A stretch of 64,000 nucleotides of DNA, from the NCBI GenBank assembly GCA_034687125.1, contig JAQGBZ010000041.1, positions 124,001-188,000 on the forward strand, given 5' to 3'. The position numbers and the translations under genes are program-made. The notes under the pieces were generated by a model that was not told the DNA's origin, did not search any database, and saw only the letters and a program-made list of their open reading frames with translations. The DNA comes from Neelides folsomi (taxonomy: Eukaryota > Arthropoda > Collembola > Neelipleona > Neelidae). Numbering within the stretch: the first letter of the stretch is position 1; each line of letters begins with the position of its first letter. Positions 11,560 through 23,568 of this stretch are shown here, piece by piece.

Positions 11560-12945
11560 TTAAAAAGAATGCACTACATATAAAAGAATGGTAGAAAAAG
11601 CAAGGAATGTTTTGTCAACATGAGTTTCACTTTTAAGATCCTTTAAAGAATGAGGGTGGACAATGGTAAAAATTTATGACCAATAAGTGCTTAAAGGTTG
11701 ACAGCAAATTGACCTAAAATCAGAGATAAAAGGTGAAATAGGCCTGAGGATATGGGAATCCCGGACGACCCGTTTTTCCCCTATCTATCTCACAATGGGA
11801 TGGGGAGTGATTGATATTCTTCCTTACAAGATACTCGAAAACCGAGACGGTGAGATAGGGCAGGATTCGTCTTCTGGAAAAACCACCATTTTTTAGGAAT
11901 GAGACTATACTATATATAAAGTAATTGATGAAACCTATAATAATGAAAAATGTTATCAAGTTTTAAACCATTTGTTCCATCGAAAGAAACGCATCTATAA
12001 CTTTTATTTCCTCTTTAATAAATTAAGCTTGAAATTAACTTGACAAATATACATACATTATATGTAAATACTCTATATTATACTTCTTAAGACTTACTTC
12101 TTAAGACTATAGTTTCAGACTAATTGTAAATCTCCCATTTTAATTACATCTCTTGCCTTTGTCAATAAAGATGGCTGTATTTAAAATCCACATAAACAAG
12201 TAGCTACAAGTACACTATAATAGAGTACATACAAAAATTTCTACTTTTAACATTCGTTATAAATACTTGTAAATCCTTACACTCATAATCAGCTTTATAC
12301 TTTTTGTTTTAATTTATTTAAGCCTAACATGTATTGCAAGTCATATCACACCAATGTGATAATTGTGTATAATACTGTCCATAAAGTTTTGACTTCAATC
12401 ACAAGGAGTTCTTTGAGCATCTTCCAAATCTATCTTGATATAATACATAACTAGATACATAGAAGCAGAAGAACAGGAACATAATAGGTATGTATAGTAC
12501 AAAATGCATAAAATGTTCATGTTCGTTTATTTTTAGAAGATTTTGATCTCACAGTTTAACTACGAACCAAATTTAAACCTTAAGTTAAAAGTTGAAATAA
12601 AAGAGTAAAAACGTTAAATTATAAATCAAGAAATTAAATTCAAGTAGCTATTATAGCTTATAATATCAGTACTTGTAACATGCATACCTAGACATTAGAC
12701 ACTGTGCAGTAGTAAAGTACATGACATGTTAAAGGATTATTAAAAATTGCGTAATATCAATATCACCACATTAAATATTGTATATGGTATAAGTACGTGT
12801 ATTATACTTAAATCTGTTTATTCATATTCGTATGATTGATATAAAATGATACAAATGATAATGGACATTAAAATTGTAAGTGTATGAGTATTTAATATCA
12901 AGTTGAATTAAAATTGGGAGAAGTTGAATAAAAGTAAAAGTAGGA
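11560..12945. other. Intergenic AT-rich DNA before the SDR gene
   Basis: No coding or RNA gene recognised. An open frame on the minus strand at 11720-11959 has no family resemblance or splice context. The last 200 bp should contain the promoter of the dehydrogenase gene, but no clear TATA box is visible. Confidence 0.4.
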
Positions 12946-15909
12946 ATGGTTCCATCTCGGCTTGGACGTTGGCTTTTATGGAATACACGGAGTGAAGTCT
13001 GGAAAACTAGGGGTCAGCGAAGTTTATCTTCATCCTGGAATTTATCCAAATCTCCGAGTGCGCCAATTCCATTATTCCAGACTTCCAGACACATTAATTA
13101 TCTTTCCGGATTTTTCGGTGAGAAAAGTGAAGATACCTGGACGGATCAAGATTTGAACAGAAGAAGATTAAGAACTCACTCTCAGTTTTCCTCATTTACT
13201 AACATTCAATTTCGGAGAATGTCATCAGCTGCTTCTAGTTTGGAGACCGGGCTTTCGGGCAAAGTTGTTCTTGTAACAGGTTAATTAAACACTCATTATC
13301 ATCTAATTATAATATTTTCCCACAACTAATAACGGAATTTATTTATTATAATATCATTAGAACACCGATGATGAATTATTTATATTATTCACAAATACCA
13401 TTTATTACATTCATAATTATTAGGATGAAATTCAGGCAAAGTGAAAATAATGTTTATATTTTCATTTTCATATTCATATTATCATTCATTTTCATCAACA
13501 TCATTAATCATTAAATATGAAAAGAAGATTTCAGATATTGCATATGTGGTAACACTTAATGTATGTAGGCACGTTAGTATTTATGTAGTATTGTCGTATA
13601 TTAATGATTTGATTGAAGTTATTCATCCTAGATTTAGATTTATGAATGAAACCCATCAATGGTATCTTCCAAATTACGTTAATTGTAACTAATTAAGACT
13701 TAATGTTAATATCACAAAATATTACTGATATTTTTAAATACTAGAGCAGATGACTTTCGTATGTTAGTACAATTATTGTACACGCAAAGTTGTGAACAAA
13801 CTTTAAGATTAAGCTCATGATGGTAATAACTCTAATAATTTAATGAATAAATGTTATTCGTGTAATATATCAAAATTTGATTTAACAAATTACAATTTAA
13901 CGAGTGAGAGGCAGTTTGAATTTGAATATAAATGAACCAAAATTTGAATGAAAGCACTCATACAAACGTTTACTGTCAAACAACATCATCAATACCTGGG
14001 AATTTCTCATCCGACTACAACAATGAAGTTTCAGGTAAAATTAACTATAATACGAGTATCATCGTATTCTTAAACGATTTCATTTTCATTTAATATTTAA
14101 GATGAATGCCTAATTCAATAGAATTACAATGTTTCTAAATATTTATTAGATTGCCGTTCTTATTGCACTCGTCTGCATTGGATTTGTTATGTCTGAGAAT
14201 GAAAGAGAAGAAAGAAATTATCACGGATATGGAGGATACGGAGGTTACGGTGGATACCGAGGATACGGTGGTTATGGAGGATACGGTGGTTATGGAGGAT
14301 ACGGTGGTTATGGAGGATACGGCGGTTATGGAGGATACGGTGGTTATGGAGGATACCCGGGATACTATGGCGGATATGGAGGAATTGGATTAAGAATATT
14401 ATATGTTTAACTTTAATATTTTTTCATGTGAATTAAACTGATTTTATATATGAGCTAAATGTTCGCTTCTCTGTTATTATTTATTCTCTTCTGAATTCAT
14501 TTGCATTGTTTAAAAAAGTTTTATCATTAAGCTTCGTTTGGACCCTTTTGTAAAATACTAAAACAGTATTACAATTTTAGTATGTATGTATTATTTCATC
14601 CATTGCATTTTACATTAATACAAACATACCTACTTGAATATGTATCAAAAAATCACAGTAGGTTTAGGTATTATGGTTATATGCACTAACAACCAAAAGC
14701 AAAACTATCGTGTCATTTAATTGGAATTTGGTTCCAAAATAAGACCAATTTGTTGAAATTTTGAAATTTGTCTAGGTGCAAGTAGTGGAATTGGTCGATA
14801 CGCTGCCATCGAATTCGCTAAAAATGGTTCCCGTCTTGCTCTTTGTGGGAGAAGAATCGATGCTCTTAAAGAAACATCACAAATGTGCTTAAAAGAAGGA
14901 ATAACTTCTGAAACAGATGTAATAACACCCAATGAAATAATTTCATTATCCATTCATTAGTGTAAAATGTAATGAAATATTCTTAAAGTGTTATGTTTTT
15001 TTCAACTTTTTAGATATTTGAAATTGTTGGAAATTTGGATAACAAAGAAGATTGTCAAAAGGCTATTGAAACTTGCATTAAAAAATTTGGGTCTCTGGAT
15101 GTTCTTATCAATTCTGCTGGGATTCTGACCAGAGGTTCCATTGAAACTCTATCCGTTGAAGACTATGATGAACAAATGAATGTGAATGCTCGTTCTGTGT
15201 ATATTGTGACACAAGAAGCAACTCCTTATTTAAAATCAACCAAAGGCAACATAGTGAATGTTTCGAGCGTTACTGGACTTCGGGCTTTCCCTGGAGTCTT
15301 GTCATATTGCATGAGGTACGTAAATACATGCATGGATGCCTACACTTGACATTTATAAGAATGTTACTAGTAAAATTAATTTAAGTTTAAAAAGTATATC
15401 ATTAATATCTACTCTACATATTAGTATATGAATTAAATAGATAGTGATACAGGGTCAATTACACAATTTCAGTAAAGGGGCTGTTGATCAACTCACGCGG
15501 TGTGCGGCATTGGACCTTGCTCCTTTTGGGGTTCGTTGCAATGCCGTGAACCCAGGAGTAATCATAACTAACTGTCATCGTAATGCTGGACTTAAGGACG
15601 ACGAATACGAAAAGTATTAAAATATCTTTTTTCGACTTACCCTTATATTCCAATCAAAAAATTGATATTTTATTCATCCATGTTAAAGTTTTATTAATTT
15701 TATTAAAAACAGAGCGGCTATTAAAGACTTGTATTTCTTTGATTAGGTTTTTAGAACATTCCAAAACGACTCATGCTTTAGGAAGAGTTGGAACTGCTGA
15801 CGAAGTTGCAAAAGCGATAGTTTTCTTAGCTTCAAATCAATTATCTGGATTCATCACTGGTGTTACACTTCCTGTTGATGGAGGAAGATCAGTCATGTGC
15901 CCGCGTTAA
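12946..15909 (+). CDS. Short-chain dehydrogenase/reductase (FabG-like, classical SDR)
   Basis: Five coding exons (12946-13279, 14776-14918, 15014-15315, 15473-15613, 15747-15909) join in frame to 360 residues. The catalytic part is a classical NAD(P)-dependent Rossmann oxidoreductase. It shows the cofactor motif VTGASSGIG spanning intron 1, the NSAG motif, VSSVTG with the catalytic serine, and YCMSK (catalytic Tyr and Lys) spanning intron 3. Then come NAVNPGVI and an end GGRSVMCPR that is common in invertebrate 3-oxoacyl-ACP reductase-like SDRs. The substrate cannot be told from sequence. The first 91 residues, up to the methionine at 13219, form an Arg/Ser/Trp-rich extension that resembles a mitochondrial presequence. 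Starting at 13219 gives 269 residues, the usual SDR length, so there may be two start sites. Intron 1 (1.5 kb) contains another gene. Confidence 0.88.
13927..13933 (+). promoter_or_regulatory. TATA box candidate of the nested Gly/Tyr peptide gene
   Basis: TATAAAT lies about 95 bp before the nested gene's ATG, with an initiator-like CTCATAC about 25-30 bp downstream. The spacing suits a core promoter inside the dehydrogenase intron. This is motif evidence only. Confidence 0.4.
14023..14410 (+). CDS. Small secreted Gly/Tyr-repeat peptide, nested in SDR intron 1
   Basis: Two coding exons (14023-14034 and 14150-14410, GT-AG) join in frame to a 90-residue protein. The first exon encodes only MKFQ. 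The joined start MKFQIAVLIALVCIGFVMS is a typical signal peptide. Next comes a short charged piece, ENEREERNYH, then about 55 residues made almost only of GGY units, ending GIGLRILYV. An ATTAAA at 14432-14437 may be the polyadenylation signal. It resembles in composition the GY-rich secreted peptides of ecdysozoans, including nematode NLP/CNC antimicrobial peptides, glycine-rich arthropod antimicrobial peptides and cuticle proteins. The family cannot be fixed because composition dominates. It lies wholly within the first intron of the dehydrogenase gene on the same strand and has its own TATA candidate. Confidence 0.8.
14261..14350 (+). repeat. Coding minisatellite, five 18-bp units
   Basis: Five tandem copies of GGATACGGTGGTTATGGA, each encoding GYGGYG, run in frame. 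They differ by a single synonymous base (GGT to GGC in the fourth unit). Looser GGN-TAY units flank the array on both sides. Confidence 0.95.
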
Positions 15910-17542
15910 TGCAGTTTCTACAGCTCATCACATTTCATTATTGTTTTTAAATATTTACGAAATGTGCTTAAAACAACAATGAATGAAGACAATCAGTAAA
16001 TATGATTGACATAATCCAACAAAGTTTTACAGAATTTATTTAATTCAAATCTCTACATTTACATATAAGGACAATTATAACTTAATATTGATACTGCAAT
16101 CATAATACCAGTATCAAATTCGATTCTTACATAAGTAATACATCAAAGATGATTCTACATGTTTTATATCATATAAGTATGGTACATTATGCTAACTATT
16201 TGTATGAGTATTGGGATATTCTTAATATGGGGATTGCAAGAGCATTTAATTTTTTTAATTTTAAATTACTCAACATCACACTCTTATAACTTCGTTTTAG
16301 AGCATAAGAAGCACGCGTTGATGGACTTAAGATTCGGTTTCAGATTCGATGGATTCAGGTTCTTTTAACCTTGACTTTGTCGCTATGTCAAATGGCTCTT
16401 CGGCCTTGATTAATAATAGCTCTACCCTTAACACTGAATCTCTACTCAATACATGTACTCTATGTTGTATTCTCATTTCCATATTCAACCAAAAGCTAAA
16501 GCTATCATGCCCACACTCATACACATTGCTTATCGGATTTAAAGAAATGTGAAATCTTTCTCGTACTAGGACTGTTAAGACCGAAACATAAAATTTCCTA
16601 TTTGAAGATTTGGAATTTTCCAATAGCATAAAAATCCGTGAATTATCTGTTCAAACAATTCTGATTCAATTACTAGTTAATTCATTAGATTACTTACTTA
16701 TCTTTAATCTAAAAATGTTTATTTGACTTATCTTTATTCATAAATAAATGATGACTATATTATTCATGAATATGCATTTTAATGTATATTAATGCTTTTA
16801 ATTAACTATTATTTATTAGTTTATTAGTGATGTACTGATATACCATATTTATGTTTATTGACTATATATTGACTATATTCTTTTATTTTCTCTCCAGTTT
16901 CCATTATAGATCTAGTAGGAATTGTAGGAGAAACTCTTCACAGATTCACAGAAAAGATGTTAGATAATTTTATAATACAGAAATATAAGGGCTGCATACT
17001 TGGTACTCATGGATAAGCAAATTAGTAAAAAAAAACTTCCGATTAAACATGATGACTACAAGGTCATTTTATATTTGTCAACTGCATGTGTATTTAAATA
17101 CATACAACTGGAGTAAAAGTTATTTGTAAATGAGAAAAATGCTGAATAACTTTTCCAAATGCTCATCCAAATACTTCGTAAAAGCCATTTACAAATAAAT
17201 GAGAAATTGAACATGAACTTGACTCTCCGTTCTTGGTAAATTCTATTTGAATGGAAATGTGGAAAGTAGGGTTGTGGGGAACTGGAATAGCGACTGGAAG
17301 AGAGTTGATATGCTTATAAAAGTATATGAATGGCGAAGTGGCTAAATGCGTTAATTGTGATATGGAAATAAACTTGAAGGACCTGAGGGCAACATGGGAA
17401 GGCACGAATGCATAAGTGGATGGGGAGAGTTGAGTAATAAAGCTCCTACTCTTGACTCGCCTCTTCCTTTTCTCCTTCAGATCTCGAACGAGAGACACGT
17501 GCTGCAGCTCAGGCAAATAGCAAAAAACACTCGGAATTCACA
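15910..17542. other. Intergenic region between SDR and PHGDH
   Basis: Mostly AT-rich. A 100-codon open frame on the minus strand at 16327-16629 (ends KEPESIESETES) is less AT-biased than its surroundings, but has no recognisable domain and no clear splice partner, so I do not call it a gene. The stretch from about 17200 is the promoter and 5' UTR region of PHGDH. Confidence 0.4.
17315..17322 (+). promoter_or_regulatory. TATA box candidate upstream of PHGDH
   Basis: TATAAAAG lies about 220 bp before the PHGDH start codon. A start site about 30 bp downstream would give a 5' UTR near 200 nt. Motif evidence only. Confidence 0.35.
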
Positions 17543-20500
17543 ATGGCACCTCCAAAAATTCTCATCAGCGACCCGGTCGATCCCGTCTGTGCTGACCTTC
17601 TCAAGAAATCCGGGTTTGAAGTCGATCAAATTAAATGTACCAAGGAGGAACTCCTTGAGAAAATCAAGGTATGGATTTTTCACTTTGTGCAAAAATAATA
17701 CTTAAAAGTATAGCCATTACAATATTCATATTAGGTATATGGTAAATCAATGAATATTATTAATGTGCTCCTATTTTAATATTAGGAAATAGATAATTTT
17801 CCAAAGAAAATAATTATCTTTATAATTTAAGAATAGTTTTATATTAGATAAATTGGGTAATAAAATCAATAAACTGTGGGTTATGGGTGCAATTTTGTAT
17901 ATTACATAATGTATTTACACCTGGCCAATTTCTTACTAATGTGCCATTTTTTAAAATTCAGAACTACGATGGTCTTATTGTACGATCAGAAACGAAGGCC
18001 ACTGCTGATGTCATTGAAGCTGGAAAGAAGTTGAAGATTATCGGAAGGGCTGGAACTGGAGTTGACAATGTCGACTGCGAGGCCGCAACCAAGAAAGGAG
18101 TCCTCGTCATGAAGTAAATTTTATCTTTGATTCGCCATCAAATTTTAAATGACACTTTTAACATTTATATGTTCGTGATTTAAGACAATCCCAAGATTTA
18201 TTATTTTTAAATTCGTAGTTTGTTTTGGGAGAAAATAGGAATGTCGCAATGCGGAAAACGTTAAATTTTTAATGTTTTAATATTTTTATGGATTTGAAAA
18301 ACTATTTTTTACATTTTCTTTAAATCGTACAAAACTAATTTAATGAAATTTGTTTTACAGCACTCCTGGAGGCAACACTCTCAGCGCTGCCGAGCACACA
18401 TGTGCCTTAATTTCATCAATGGCTCGGTAAAGACATATCAATATTTTATTGCTCCATATAAAAATATAGGCATGTCAGAGTTTCATAAAAGAAATAAATT
18501 GACTTTTTATAAGAATATTTATTTGGAAAGTTGAGATATTGAACAATTGAACCAATGTGAACTTGTCGCATAATCTTGACCTTATTAAAATAGACACATT
18601 CCCCAAGCCTGTGCTTCTCTCAAAAACGGAGCTTGGGACCGAAAATTGTATTCTGGACATGAACTTGCTGGAAAGACTCTTGCTATCCTCGGACTTGGAA
18701 GAATTGGAAAGGAAGTTGCCATCAGAATGCAATCATATGGAATGAAGGTAAAATAAATATTATGCGATAAAACAAAAATTAATATTAATTACGTTCATAA
18801 AAAATATTAATACCATGTTTTATTAATGTTTTATTCGATTTTTAGACAATTGGATACGATCCCATCATCCCTGCAGAAGTCACGAGAGCATTTGGAGTTG
18901 AGAGTTACACATTGGAAGAGATTTGGCCACAAGCAGATTACATTACCGTTCATACGCCACTTATTCCACAAACTAGACGTAAGATTTCACTTGAATAATT
19001 TTGGAATTTGAATTTGCATAATAATATTATACCAAGTATGGCTTGTGCTTTATCTACATTTATTATGCAAATAGTAAAATTATAGTAAATAGGTATTATG
19101 TAAGGATCCTGTGTACTGTATACTTGTAGTAGGATAGTTATGTATGCAACATTGCTACATTAATATTTTTGTTATAAGATTTAATCAACGATGAAGTTTT
19201 CAAGAAGTGCAAAAAGGGAGTAAAATTGATCAATGTTGCCCGTGGTGGAATCATTGAAGAAGAGTCCATTTTGAGAAATTTGAAGAACGGACTTTGCGGT
19301 GGAGCTGGACTTGATGTATTTTGTGAAGAGCCCCCAAAGAGCGAATATTACAAGTGCGATTCAAATGATTTTTTACTAATAAGAATAATTTTATGATAAT
19401 TTTGTAATTTTGTCTATTAGGGAATTACTTTCTCATCCACTTGTTGTTTGCACTCCTCATCTTGGAGCCAGCACTGGAGAAGCTCAACTCAGAGTCGCCG
19501 AAGAAATTGCAGAGCAGTTCGTTCAATTCTTCAATGTAAGATCTTAACCTCTACTAATTACTTAAATCGATGGCTTTATATAAGGACTTATATCAAAATT
19601 TAAACTAGAGTAATATAATATTGTATTTAATTGTTTCTAAATATAATAGGGAACTGGACTCGTTGGAGCAGTAAACGCCTTCAGCTTAGCCAATGCCATG
19701 AATGGTCCCAATAAGGTTTGGTTGTGCCTTGGAAGAAATTTGGGACTTGTTGCCTCACTATTCGGAGAAGCTAAAAGTATTCAAATCAACGTTAATGGTG
19801 AGACTAAACATAAATTAAATGGTTTTCATAATCCTTTTAACTTCAAAGATGAATTTGATTTATGATGCTTTCAATTTTTAAAGCACCCGATATTGGAGAC
19901 ATTTCATTTCTCTCTACCGCTGTTGCCAGCGGGTATCTCTCTGGAGTAACTTCAGATGAATCCATCAACATGATCAATGGGCCGGCTCTTGCAAAAGAAA
20001 AGGGAATTGATATCAATCTCAAGCAATCGCACGAAAAGAACTCAATTCCAAGTCTCACTTTGAACATCAAAGGATCAAATTCTGTAGTAATTACTGGTAA
20101 GATAACAAATCAGTAGAGTAATAAATATATCTGCATGTATTTTATGTAATATGGATTATGTCCTATAAATTAATATGTTATTTACCATACAACGATATAA
20201 AAATTTATATATTCTCTTTTTGAATATTTTAGGTGCGTTCAGAGGAGTTTTGGCTGTTTTGACCAAAATTGATGATGCAGTTTTCCCTGGAGGTCTCGTA
20301 ACGGAAGGGCCAATGCTTTTCTTCAATGGAGACAAAAATGGTTTTTCGGCAATTGAAGGTACTTTTATATAATTTTCAAATGGATTGATATTAAATAATA
20401 TACATTGCCCTTTGGATGTTATACAATAATATTAATCTACTATACTCTTATATTTGTTTATTCTTATTTAATAAATATTTTTTATTAAAAATCTTGTTTT

Positions 20501-20634
20501 TAGGAGCCGTGAAAGATGTTCTTTCAATTTACCGATCAACTGGAGGAAAAACAAATTGGTATGTCGCACAAACGAACCAACTTGAAGAGATTAAAGTCGA
20601 TAATGTCAAATTCGCTGGCGGAAGAAAATTCTAA
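17543..20634 (+). CDS. PHGDH: D-3-phosphoglycerate dehydrogenase
   Basis: Eleven coding exons (17543-17668, 17962-18113, 18361-18426, 18594-18747, 18846-18978, 19179-19353, 19421-19535, 19650-19797, 19884-20096, 20233-20358, 20504-20634) join in frame to 512 residues, close to animal PHGDH (human 533). The enzyme oxidises 3-phosphoglycerate to 3-phosphohydroxypyruvate with NAD+, the first step of cytosolic serine synthesis. Visible features are LISDPVDP at the start, [26 protein letters not shown], the dinucleotide motif [24 protein letters not shown] with the catalytic arginine, DVFCEEPP with the catalytic glutamate, and PHLGAST with the catalytic histidine. The C-terminal third carries the regulatory/ACT-type region of long animal forms. 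The start is fixed by [10 protein letters not shown]. An AATAAA near 20736 is a likely polyadenylation signal. I saw no defect. Confidence 0.96.
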
Positions 20635-23568
20635 GCTTGTCTGTAGTTCAATTTGTAGTTTTTCATAAAAATCTATATTGGGCAATTAAATAATATGCTT
20701 AAATTTTCAACATAATGGGATTGAAATTCTTCCAAATAAATATTATATTCATTCAAATGCAATAATAAAATTAACTGAAAACGCATTTAATTTTATCATC
20801 AATCTATTCAACAATGAATTTTGCACTCGTACTTAATGCTGAAATCATGTTTTTCAAATAATGAATATTTGGATAAACCGGAAACCGAGCAATAGTGATA
20901 CAGTATAACTTATACTAAAAATTATACCATAGTATACAGAAGCACTGTAGAAATCAAAGCTCTAACTAGTAATAAGTAAAATTCAAAAAGTGTATTTAGA
21001 CGAAGATCAATATATTTATTCAGACAATTCAGAATAATCTACATTTTGATATATTGCGAGATACGATTAGGTAAGTTAATATTTAATTGAGATCTCATTG
21101 AAAGACGAGACTATGTAAAAGGTTTAAAGTTGAACGGTTTACCTTTAGTCCGATCATGAGTTAAATAAATGGCCCCAGCCATCTTTGCATACGCGACAAA
21201 AAACAAGCACTTTCAGATATGAAATCATTAACTATCTGTAACTACACAAGTTAATGCATACCTATCTTTATTACTATCATATAACAATATGTGCGTAAAC
21301 ACTTTTAATTTTGAATAGCATTTGATTTTTTCTAATTTTGAATTTTACATTTCCTAGACTTACTTTGTTGTAACATATAAATACTTTTTAGTTGTACTTC
21401 ATCGAATTTATACATTATAAAATTATTATTATCAACTATAAAATGTAATAATAAAACTATAAGTAAGTATATGTAATGCATTATATGTACATCCATTGCA
21501 ATGGTGTAATTAATGTAATGCTGAACATTTACCTGCACAGAGGCACAGATATTAATAAAATTGCAGATATTGGTTTATTGAAGATTTTTAATCCCATTAC
21601 ATATTTTACGTCAAGGCGGCAAAGTCTCAATGACGATTAAACTCGTCAGTTATAACTTATGACTTTATTAGATTAAAGAATGTCGAGTGTGTTTATTAAT
21701 CTTAGGTTAAATGATAAAGAATGTTGATAAAGACTGTTATTTATTTACATAAGTTTGTATTAAACCATTTTAAGTATGCATTCATACATGTCATTTCACA
21801 ACATCAACATTACAATGAAAAAATATAATATTATTTTAATATATGTTATATTCTACGCGTGAAAACGTGATAAGAGTTTCACTGATTAGCACTTCATATT
21901 TGAACATCTCTCAAAAATTTAATGCATGCATGCATATAGTATAATCCACATAGATATGATATATTAATAATAGTTTAATATAATAGTTATTAAATATAAT
22001 GGTACATAAACCTTGACAGAACACATTATATTAAATATTCAAAATTTTATTAATTCTAGCTCATTTTGTACAGATGTTCATAATGCGGAAGAGAGATTAT
22101 AATTCAATTAACAATAATTGAAAACATGTAATGACAACTTGAATTGCGTTCAATAGTTAATAAAAAATAAAAAATAAAAACAGAGAAAGGAAAAGTTTTA
22201 AAGTTCTCGAAACGCAGAATGGGATATCTTATTCTAATCTCATCCAAATATCATCCTTTATATCTAAATATTTGACACAGTTTATTTGACAAAATTGATT
22301 AATTTATACTCTGCTTTGATCTGGTTTACGTGCGTATTATTTAACTTTAATTACTATATAATGGAATAGATATATGTAGCTACATATACAACTAAAACCA
22401 TCATGTATAGCTACTGTAGCTAATGCTTGTTTTATTTATTTATTATATTTATAGTAGATAGATATATTGAAAACTTTTTTACTGTTTCGCGTCCATAATA
22501 CATAGATTACTTTAAATGTTATAGATACAGTATACCTGTAAAGCTATTATATACTCATTAATTTCGTATTTTTACTATATACAAGGAATGAAATTGCTTA
22601 AGGTAGTAAATTCCCAATTAGCGTTCTATTTATTTTAACTATTCCAAATCTCACTCTGTTGATTTTAAGTCAAGAAGTTGATGTGTACGTGAGTGAAATA
22701 TTTCTATTTCGGGCAACGTTATCCAGTATTTACATAAACCAAAGGATCATTTAATAGTTTTTATTTAGTGTCTTGAATGAGAAGAAGAGAGATAATAAAA
22801 AAGTGTGGAAACATTTTTAGTTAACGTCAGATTTTGGGATTTAAAACACAATTACCAGTATCTAAATAGGATGTTCCATTTAGATTAAACTTTAAACCTG
22901 ACCGTGAGTATTGGTCTATGATTTACTAGTTTTATTTATTGGACCGCTTGAAATTTTAAGCTTATTTATCATTAGAGATCAAACAATTTAACATTTATGT
23001 GAGAGCTGTGCAATAAATACAAATTCAATATCCCATAATTTATAAAAAGAAAATTAGAAGTTTTAATAGAGACTAAATTTCGCAAAAGCGTCCACAAATA
23101 TATAAATTCTACTATAACGTTTTTCAAATTCCTATCTCCACATTATATTGCTTGTAAGATTGTCTTCTTTGAATAGAATTGGCTAATTGAATTAAAAATT
23201 AACGCTCAATAAATTAATCCTAAACCTTTTTGCATTTAGTGATAAAGTGTTATATTGCAATATTTAACGCCTCTAATTTAAATCTTATCGATAAACTGCT
23301 ATATTATACCCTAGCACAAAAGTGAAAACTAAATATACGGGATTGTAAACAGATAAAAAGTAAAGCGTATTTAATAAATTTAATTATTATTTGTCCTCAT
23401 TCTTCTTAAATTTTCTGAATTGCTCAATTTGAGCATTCTGATGAGAGTAATTAAAATGAAAACTAATTTGTTTTTCATGATCTCAACTTTTTAAATAAAT
23501 ACTTTGTTAAACTACTTGATTTAAAATTTGTTTGTAAAAATTGTAAATTAATATAAAATTAATTAATA
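20635..23568. other. Intergenic AT-rich region before the first NCKX gene
   Basis: About 2.9 kb with simple A/T-rich runs (for example near 22160-22180) and no recognisable exon, RNA gene or transposon ends. It should include the promoter of the exchanger gene starting at 23569, but no core motif stands out. Confidence 0.4.

Noticed and set aside
13441-13692. 83-codon open frame in the first intron of the dehydrogenase gene
   Set aside because: Simple TTCAT-type repeats make up its start, it has no recognisable domain, and no promoter or splice context was seen.
22140-22185. A-rich run with repeated AATAAAA
   Set aside because: Simple low-complexity sequence typical of the window, with no sign of a retroelement tail or target duplication.
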